Below, piece by piece: positions 6,368 to 11,111 of a stretch of 11,111 bases of DNA. The first letter of the stretch is position 1; each line of letters starts with the position of its first letter. The notes beneath the pieces were generated by a model. It searched no databases, was not told the origin of the DNA, and was given only the letters and a program-made list of their open reading frames with translations. The position numbers were made by a program, and so were the translations under genes. The DNA is from Chloroflexota bacterium. Lineage in GTDB: Bacteria; Chloroflexota; Anaerolineae; Caldilineales; Caldilineaceae. Location of the stretch: positions 1-11,111 of the forward strand of contig DMDA01000001.1 in the NCBI GenBank assembly GCA_003451595.1, read 5' to 3'.

Positions 6368-7340
6368 CGATATATTGCCCCAATGTCACGCCCGCCTGTT
6401 CAAACACACTGTACGGCGCACCTTCCGGCGCCAAAATCCGTAGAAAGCCCGGCTCCACCGTACACGTGATTGGCGTACTGCGGTTCAATTCTCCGTCGAG
6501 ATGATAGGGTTGCGCCGTCTCCGTTTCGATGATCACATGACGCCCGGCCAAGTGGATGATGTCGGGGCGATAGGCGTGACGCCCGGTCATGATGAATGCG
6601 CTGTGCACCAGCATACGCGGTGAGAAGCGGCCACGCAGAATCCAGATGTCCAGCCTGCCGTCGTCAAAAACGCTTTGGGGGCTAAGGTTGAACAGCCCCC
6701 CAGCGTAGAGGCGCGTGTTGCTCACGATCACCGCCAGCATGTCACCCTCCACCGTCTCATTGTCGACGCTGACGCGTGTGCGCCCACCCTGGTAGAGCAG
6801 AAAAGGCAATGCCGCCTTGGCAAAATATCCAGCGATGCCAAAACGTTTGAGGAGACGCGAACGCGGCTCCACACGCTCCACGATACGACTGTCCAGCCCC
6901 ACCGCCGCCCACAACAAAAAAGAGCGCCCATTGCTACACTCACCGACATCCATTGCTTGCACAGCGCCAGCTAACAGACGTTCTGAGGCGTCGAGGAGCC
7001 AATGCGGGTTGCCCGCGCCTGGCGATGGCAATCCCAGATCGCGCGTCAGGCAATTGGTGGTGCCGGCAGGCAACGGCGCCAAGACTGTCGGCGAACCGAG
7101 CAGCCCATTTGCCACCTCATGCAGCGTGCCATCGCCGCCAGCCGCCAACACCAGACGATGACCGGCACGCACAGCGGCGGCGGCTAGCTCGGTCGCATGG
7201 GCGGGATACTCGGTCTGCCGCAGCGTGACCGCCCAACCATGCGCTTGCCAGTACTCAGCGGTCGCCGCAACATGTGATTGCCAGTCATCAAAGCCGGCAT
7301 GTGGGTTATAAATGAGTGTTGCCTGACGCTCCTCGGACAT
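6330..7340 (-). CDS. Diacylglycerol/lipid kinase family protein (YegS-like)
   Basis: This 336-residue protein belongs to the DAGK-catalytic superfamily (diacylglycerol, sphingosine and YegS-type lipid kinases), which transfers the ATP phosphate to a lipid hydroxyl, usually at the inner membrane face. It opens with LIYNPHAG (9-16). The nucleotide-binding core is LAAGGDGTLHEVANGLLG (65-82) with GGDGT at 68-72, followed by PLPAGTTNCLTRDLGLP (89-105). The C-terminal beta-domain includes FDDGRLDIWILRG (225-237) and HLDGE (280-284), typical of this fold. In the second motif GTTNC replaces the common GTANDF, so lipid choice may differ. The upstream ATG at 7367 was rejected: the ATG at 7340 has GGAGGT (7352-7347, minus strand) six bases before it. 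There is no signal peptide. The true substrate is unknown; the gene is not in an operon with lipid genes here. Confidence 0.88.
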   Translation of the reverse strand: MSEERQATLIYNPHAGFDDWQSHVAATAEYWQAHGWAVTLRQTEYPAHATELAAAAVRAGHRLVLAAGGDGTLHEVANGLLGSPTVLAPLPAGTTNCLTRDLGLPSPGAGNPHWLLDASERLLAGAVQAMDVGECSNGRSFLLWAAVGLDSRIVERVEPRSRLLKRFGIAGYFAKAALPFLLYQGGRTRVSVDNETVEGDMLAVIVSNTRLYAGGLFNLSPQSVFDDGRLDIWILRGRFSPRMLVHSAFIMTGRHAYRPDIIHLAGRHVIIETETAQPYHLDGELNRSTPITCTVEPGFLRILAPEGAPYSVFEQAGVTLGQYIEKLNASLATNDQ

Positions 7341-7408
7341 GTATCGACCTCCAGCAGTGACATTCACGCCTGCATGTTGCTGTCACTCCGCCAACGATAC
7401 CTTTTTCC

Positions 7409-7417
7409 AGGATAACA
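7409..7417 (-). promoter_or_regulatory. Candidate extended -10 promoter of the lipid-kinase gene
   Basis: The minus strand reads TGTTATCCT, a TGn extended -10 box of moderate quality, giving a leader of about 60 bases before the start at 7340. No good -35 box is visible. It resembles the galE candidate (TGTTACAAT). Confidence 0.3.
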
Positions 7418-7460
7418 CATTGACGTTCAGTTTGGGGCAATCGTCCCGACATTCTGCAGG

Positions 7461-7483
7461 TTAAGTGTCACTTGGACACCTAA
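7461..7483. promoter_or_regulatory. Palindromic operator candidate over the pckG -35 box
   Basis: GTGTC (7465-7469) and GACAC (7475-7479) form a perfect inverted repeat around five bases. After one mismatched pair the symmetry continues with TTA (7461-7463) and TAA (7481-7483). The right arm overlaps the -35 hexamer of the pckG promoter, the usual place for a repressor site. No regulator family can be named from the sequence. Confidence 0.45.
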
Positions 7484-7500
7484 GCAAAGTACGGTATAGT
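7472..7500 (+). promoter_or_regulatory. Sigma-70 type promoter of pckG
   Basis: TTGGAC (7472-7477) and TATAGT (7495-7500) are separated by exactly 17 bases and each matches the consensus at four or five of six places. Transcription would begin near 7507, leaving a leader of about 65 bases before the ATG at 7572. This also rules out the in-frame TTG at 7500 as a start codon. Confidence 0.7.
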
Positions 7501-7571
7501 TGCGTTCGTGGCAGATCTTGATGCGTACAAGGCAGCACGGGCATTCCGTAAACGATGAAAGACAGGAACCT

Positions 7572-9443
7572 ATGAATTACGCAATACCAGATTATGTAAA
7601 AAACGAAGAGCTTCGCCGGTGGGTAGAACTGAAGATCCAACTGTGCAAGCCGGATGCGGTGCATTGGTGCGACGGCTCGCAGGAAGAGTACGATCGCCTC
7701 TGTGAGGAAATGGTTGCCAGCGGCACATTCATCCGGCTGAATCCAGAGAAACGGCCGCATAGTTTTCTGGCGCGCTCACATCCCAGCGATGTTGCCCGTG
7801 TGGAAGACCGCACCTTCATCTGCTCCTTGAGCCGCGGCGACGCTGGCCCTACCAACAACTGGGTGCATCCCCGCAAGATGAAGGAAGAGCTGCGCCCGCG
7901 TTTCGACGGCTCAATGCGTGGTCGCACGATGTATGTGATCCCCTTCAGCATGGGACCGATTGGCTCGCCGATCTCGCACATTGGCATCCAGTTGACTGAC
8001 TCGCCCTACGTTGTTGTGAATATGCGTATCATGACGCGTATGGGGCGCGCCGTGCTCGATGCATTGGGCGACGGCGAGTTTGTATACTGCCTGCATTCGG
8101 TGGGAATGCCGCTGGAACCAGGTCAAAAGGATGTTCCCTGGCCCTGCAACCCTGACCCGGCGCAGAAATACATCGTACATTTCCCAGAAGAGCGCACCAT
8201 CTGGAGCTATGGCTCTGGCTACGGCGGCAATGCGCTATTGGGCAAGAAATGCTTTGCGCTGCGCATCGCGTCCGTGCTGGCGCGTGAGCAAGGTTGGCTG
8301 GCAGAGCACATGCTGATCCTGGGCGTCAAGAGTCCAGATGGTCGCAAGACCTATGTTGCGGCAGCTTTCCCCAGCGCCTGCGGCAAGACCAACTTCGCTA
8401 TGCTCATCCCGCCCAAACCCTTCCAGGATGAAGGCTGGGAAGTGAAGACTATTGGTGACGACATCGCCTGGATCAAACCCAACAGCGATGGCCGCATCTA
8501 CGCCATCAACCCGGAGGCCGGTCTCTTTGGCGTGGCGCCCGGCACCAACTACAAGAGCAATCCCAACGCCATGGATTCGATCCGCGCCAACACCATCTTC
8601 ACCAACGTCGCCCTGACGGACGATGGCGACGTCTGGTGGGAAGGTATGACCGATGAGCCGCCCGCCCATCTGATCGACTGGCAGGGGCAGGATTGGACGC
8701 CGGACAGTGGGCGCAAGGCGGCGCATCCCAACGCCCGCTTCACGGCGCCGATCAGCCAATGTCCTTCGGTCGACCCGGCCTACGACGATCCACAGGGTGT
8801 GCCGATTTCGGCCTTCATTTTTGGGGGCCGCCGCAGCAGCGTGGTGCCGCTCGTCTATCAGTCCTTCAACTGGGCGTTTGGCGTCTATGGCGCGGCTACG
8901 ATGGGGTCGGAGATGACCGCCGCCGCGTTTGGCAAGATGGGCGAGGTGCGCCGCGACCCCTTCGCCATGCTGCCCTTCTGTGGTTACCACATGGGCGACT
9001 ATATCAACCACTGGTTGGACTTTGGCCGCCATATTCCGAATCCGCCGCGCATCTTCAATGTCAACTGGTTCCGCCGCGACGTCAACGGCAACTTCCTGTG
9101 GCCAGGCTTTGGCGACAACATGCGCGTCCTCAAGTGGATCGTCGAGCGCGTGCGTGGGAAAAGCCTGGGCGTCGAGTGCCCGTTGGGTTGGGTGCCTCGC
9201 TACGAGCACCTGGATTGGCGTGGGCTAGAGAACTTCTCTCGCCACGACTTCGACGCCATCATGACGATCGATCGCGACGAATGGACAAAGGAGATCGCCT
9301 CTCATGACGACCTCTTCTTCAAGCTCTACGACCGACTGCCCAAAGAGATGACCTTCCTCCGCGAGTTGCTGCTCTCCGGTCTCTGGCGCTCACCTGAACG
9401 CTGGAGCATGGAAGAGATGGAGTATTTCGACGACATTGCGTAA
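7572..9443 (+). CDS. pckG: Phosphoenolpyruvate carboxykinase (GTP)
   Basis: This 623-residue cytosolic enzyme converts oxaloacetate and GTP to phosphoenolpyruvate, CO2 and GDP, the first committed gluconeogenic step. Its length and motifs are those of the GTP class (about 600-620 residues), not the shorter ATP class. Visible motifs are RLNPEKRPHSFLARSHPSDVARVEDRT in outline (55-81), AGPTNNW (91-97), MRGRTMYVIPFSMGP (115-129) and YGSGYGGNALLGKKC (213-227). The class-specific P-loop FPSACGKTN (266-274) holds Lys272 and the reactive-type Cys270. The metal/kinase-2 motif GDDIAW (295-300), FGGRR (417-421) and the C-terminal NWFRRD...FLWPGFGDN segment (498-516) complete it. The ATG at 7572 fits the family N-terminus and has a weak AGGAA (7564-7568) site. 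In-frame starts at 7500 and 7521 are poor. It is a single-gene unit with its own promoter and a possible operator. Confidence 0.96.
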   Translation: MNYAIPDYVKNEELRRWVELKIQLCKPDAVHWCDGSQEEYDRLCEEMVASGTFIRLNPEKRPHSFLARSHPSDVARVEDRTFICSLSRGDAGPTNNWVHPRKMKEELRPRFDGSMRGRTMYVIPFSMGPIGSPISHIGIQLTDSPYVVVNMRIMTRMGRAVLDALGDGEFVYCLHSVGMPLEPGQKDVPWPCNPDPAQKYIVHFPEERTIWSYGSGYGGNALLGKKCFALRIASVLAREQGWLAEHMLILGVKSPDGRKTYVAAAFPSACGKTNFAMLIPPKPFQDEGWEVKTIGDDIAWIKPNSDGRIYAINPEAGLFGVAPGTNYKSNPNAMDSIRANTIFTNVALTDDGDVWWEGMTDEPPAHLIDWQGQDWTPDSGRKAAHPNARFTAPISQCPSVDPAYDDPQGVPISAFIFGGRRSSVVPLVYQSFNWAFGVYGAATMGSEMTAAAFGKMGEVRRDPFAMLPFCGYHMGDYINHWLDFGRHIPNPPRIFNVNWFRRDVNGNFLWPGFGDNMRVLKWIVERVRGKSLGVECPLGWVPRYEHLDWRGLENFSRHDFDAIMTIDRDEWTKEIASHDDLFFKLYDRLPKEMTFLRELLLSGLWRSPERWSMEEMEYFDDIA

Positions 9444-9453
9444 CAGGATGTGA

Positions 9454-9500
9454 GACGGAAGACCGGGTTTCCTGTGCCTGGAAATCCGGTCTTCAACGTC
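9454..9500. terminator. Hairpin between convergent pckG and the SMP-30 gene
   Basis: A 15-bp stem pairs GAAGACCGGGTTTCC (9458-9472) with GGAAATCCGGTCTTC (9480-9494), with one G-T wobble and a 7-base loop. GACG (9454-9457) and CGTC (9497-9500) can extend it across a two-base bulge. There is no clear T-run on either side, so it may stop transcription inefficiently or mainly protect 3' ends. A second weak hairpin at 9523-9538 (AGACGA/TTGTCT on the minus strand, then TTTC) could end the SMP-30 message. Confidence 0.6.
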
Positions 9501-9537
9501 GAAAGTCCATGGAGCGCCGAAAAGACAACGAGTCGTC

Positions 9538-10503
9538 TCAACCCCAGTGGCGCATGGGTAAACCGGGAATGGGCGCACGGAACGTCGGCAGCCGTTGCAT
9601 CCCCAACGAACCGATGTAAACCGTGCGCAAGTCAGCGCCTCCAAAGGCAATGCTGGCGGGCAACTGCAAAGTTGCCCCAGCGCATGCGAGCATATCCATC
9701 GGCGCCAGCGATCCCTCCGCCAGTTTCGCCACAGCATGATCGACCGCCGCCTGGTTGACATCCGACAAAACGGTGTGGACATCGCCCTCCGGTGTGATGA
9801 CCACAATTTCATTCCGCAAGATCAACGTCACCCACAGATTTCCTTCCCCATCAAAGGCAAAGCCATCTACGTATGCGCCATGTCCTAAATCACCGGGCGC
9901 AACGACCTCCTGCACACCCAGCGCGCCATCTCCCAGCACTGGATACCGCACGATGCGGCGCATCATTGTCTCCGCCACGTACAGATAGGTCTCGTCGTGG
10001 TTCATGCGCACTTCGTTAGGAAAGTAGAGTTGATCAGCGACGATCTTGGCGCCGCGATCATCGATGCGCACAAGGTAACCGTCGGGACGCGGCTGCTGCA
10101 CCGCTGGCCACCACGGCAGTTCGCGCGATGAAACCGAGAGCCAGAGACGGTCGCAACTATCAACGTAGACGAAGTTGGCGGCGCCGAGCAATGACAAGCC
10201 ATCTACGCCTTCCAGTAACAGCTGTTCGTTGCCCTCGCGATCCATACGATAGACGCGCCCGTCGCCAATATTGGCGATATAAAGTGTACGTCGATCCGCG
10301 CTCATCGCCAGCCCATTGGGTTCGTGCCCTTGGGCGCCCAACAACGTCTGTTTGCCGTCGGGGGCGATTTGCATCACGGCGCCGCGTGCATCCGAACACC
10401 ATAGGGTGCCATCGGGTTCAGCTAACACGCTTTCGGGACGGGCAAGTTCTGTCCCAACAAATGCCAGGTCAGCAAGGTTGATATGGAAGTCGTTGGGAAA
10501 CAT
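9538..10503 (-). CDS. SMP-30/gluconolactonase-like beta-propeller protein
   Basis: This 321-residue protein of the SMP-30/gluconolaconase/LRE-like family is a six-bladed propeller that usually hydrolyses sugar or other lactones with one divalent metal. The expected metal and substrate residues can be placed by motif: Glu24 in RPESVLAEPDG (22-32), Asn63 in EPNGLAMSADRRTLYIAN (61-78), Asn163 in FPNEVRMNHDETYLYVAE (161-178) and Asp213 in VDGFAFDGEGNLWVT (212-226). Blade-like repeats of the form DG-hydrophobic-W/Y recur through the protein. There is no signal peptide, so it is probably cytoplasmic. The ATG at 10503 has AAAGGAG (10517-10511, minus strand) seven bases upstream. A role in opening aldonolactones would fit the nearby sugar importer, but the gene is not in that operon, and many family members have unrelated lactone or ester substrates. 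Confidence 0.88.
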   Translation of the reverse strand: MFPNDFHINLADLAFVGTELARPESVLAEPDGTLWCSDARGAVMQIAPDGKQTLLGAQGHEPNGLAMSADRRTLYIANIGDGRVYRMDREGNEQLLLEGVDGLSLLGAANFVYVDSCDRLWLSVSSRELPWWPAVQQPRPDGYLVRIDDRGAKIVADQLYFPNEVRMNHDETYLYVAETMMRRIVRYPVLGDGALGVQEVVAPGDLGHGAYVDGFAFDGEGNLWVTLILRNEIVVITPEGDVHTVLSDVNQAAVDHAVAKLAEGSLAPMDMLACAGATLQLPASIAFGGADLRTVYIGSLGMQRLPTFRAPIPGLPMRHWG

Positions 10504-10574
10504 CTTGACACTCCTTTCCGTGCCTCTTTCCTATCTTTTTTGGGGTTGAATGAGTGGGAAGCAACTCTACGGTA

Positions 10575-10583
10575 TGGTACAAT
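10575..10583 (+). promoter_or_regulatory. Candidate extended -10 promoter of the threonine synthase gene
   Basis: TGGTACAAT is a TGn extended -10 box with five of six matches to TATAAT. The -35 region at the right distance (TGGGAA, 10555-10560) is weak. A start near 10590 would give a leader of about 53 bases. The 139-bp gap also has to hold the divergent promoter of the SMP-30 gene, for which I see no clear boxes. Confidence 0.45.
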
Positions 10584-10642
10584 CAGTCAGTAGATTTTAC
10601 AGCAGATGAAACGCGTCCATCAACTGAAGAGGATCGATCTGA

Positions 10643-11111
10643 ATGTTAGCCGAAGTTGCGCCAGCCTCTGTTCAAACCTATAACGCTCATTTCCGTTGTT
10701 TTCGTGGCTGTCCGGGCGAATACTCTGTCTATGATGTGATGTACACCTGCCCGACATGCGGTGGGTTGCTGGAGGTGCACCACGACGTCGACGCACTGCG
10801 CGACCGGAGCGCCGAGGACTGGAAGCAACTCTTCGAGCGTCGCGCGGGTACGTCGATCTGGCCCTTTGGCAGCGGCGTATGGGGAATGCGCGAGTGGGTG
10901 ATGCCCGATCTGCGCGACGAGAATGTTGTCAGCATGTACGAAGGCAACACCAATCTCTTCTGGGCGGAACGGTTAGGGCGCGAGATTGGCCTGCCCGACT
11001 TGTGGATCAAGCTCTGTGGCAACAGTCACACCGGCAGTTTCAAGGATTTGGGCATGACCGTGCTGGTCAGCGTTGTCAAGCAGATGATGGCAAATGGCGG
11101 CAGCCCGGTCC
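10643..11111 (+). CDS. thrC: Threonine synthase, N-terminal part (runs off the window)
   Basis: The first 156 residues are present; the gene continues past the window end. Threonine synthase turns O-phosphohomoserine into threonine with pyridoxal phosphate. A zinc-ribbon-like N-terminus is visible, with Cys19 and Cys23 (CFRGC) and Cys36 and Cys39 (CPTC) followed by GGLLEV. Next come SMYEGNTNL (97-105) and the cofactor site HTGSFKDLGMTVLVS (129-143), in which Lys134 should bind the cofactor. The zinc-ribbon form occurs in many bacteria and archaea. The ATG at 10643 has GAAGAGGA (10626-10633) nine bases before it. A related PLP-dependent lyase such as cysteate synthase is possible while the C-terminal part is unseen. 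Confidence 0.87.
   Translation, partial: MLAEVAPASVQTYNAHFRCFRGCPGEYSVYDVMYTCPTCGGLLEVHHDVDALRDRSAEDWKQLFERRAGTSIWPFGSGVWGMREWVMPDLRDENVVSMYEGNTNLFWAERLGREIGLPDLWIKLCGNSHTGSFKDLGMTVLVSVVKQMMANGGSPV

Noticed and set aside
7500..7571. In-frame N-terminal extension of pckG (TTG at 7500 or ATG at 7521)
   Set aside because: 7500 lies inside the -10 box and 7521 has no ribosome site; the added residues do not resemble the family N-terminus.
8235..9209. 324-codon open frame on the minus strand inside pckG
   Set aside because: Rich in His, Arg, Val and Ala from antisense codons, no domain, no ribosome site; shadow of a strongly supported gene.
10646..11022. Minus-strand frames opposite the threonine synthase start
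   Set aside because: They lie antisense to the zinc-ribbon and PLP motifs of thrC and show no family features.
1..11111. Search for CRISPR arrays, insertion sequences, tRNA or rRNA genes, phage or toxin-antitoxin genes and a novel multi-gene system
   Set aside because: No spaced direct repeats, transposase motifs, cloverleaf-like segments or unknown gene clusters were seen; every long frame with coding character matches a known family.

Overview
The window is an ordinary, gene-dense stretch of a bacterial chromosome of moderately high GC (roughly 55-60 % in genes). It holds eight complete protein genes and one partial gene. The mix is a xylose-type CUT2 sugar ABC transporter with a strongly Ala/Pro/Gly-linked lipoprotein binding protein, a GTP-type PEP carboxykinase, a cytoplasmic YceI protein, a YegS-like lipid kinase and a zinc-ribbon threonine synthase. 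This recalls heterotrophic filamentous Chloroflexota such as the Caldilineae. That assignment is an inference from gene content and protein style, not a database match.

Layout: (1) 270-815 (+), a YceI-like protein behind a very AT-rich leader and followed by a strong bidirectional hairpin terminator. (2) 940-1917 (-), UDP-glucose 4-epimerase GalE. (3) 1918-2231, a 314-bp divergent control region. (4) 2232-6306 (+), the operon xylF-xylG-xylH, with a hairpin between the binding-protein gene and the ATPase gene. (5) 6330-7340 (-), a diacylglycerol/lipid kinase-family gene whose 3' end overlaps the xylH terminator hairpin. (6) 7341-7571, a divergent control region with a good sigma-70 promoter, a palindrome over its -35 box and three copies of the heptamer TGTCACT. 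(7) 7572-9443 (+), GTP-dependent phosphoenolpyruvate carboxykinase. (8) 9538-10503 (-), an SMP-30/gluconolactonase-like beta-propeller. (9) 10643 to the window end (+), the N-terminal part of threonine synthase.

How the genes fit together: xylFGH encodes all three parts of a pentose/aldose importer, and galE beside it interconverts UDP-hexoses. pckG links the TCA cycle to PEP and gluconeogenesis, and the SMP-30 protein may open sugar lactones. The theme is therefore carbohydrate uptake and central carbon metabolism. Only xylFGH is clearly one operon; the other genes alternate strand, so most have their own promoter and terminator. I found no mobile element, CRISPR array, tRNA, rRNA or novel multi-gene system. 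The best leads are regulatory: the pckG/kinase intergenic repeats, the xylF-xylG attenuator-like hairpin and the galE/xylF control region.
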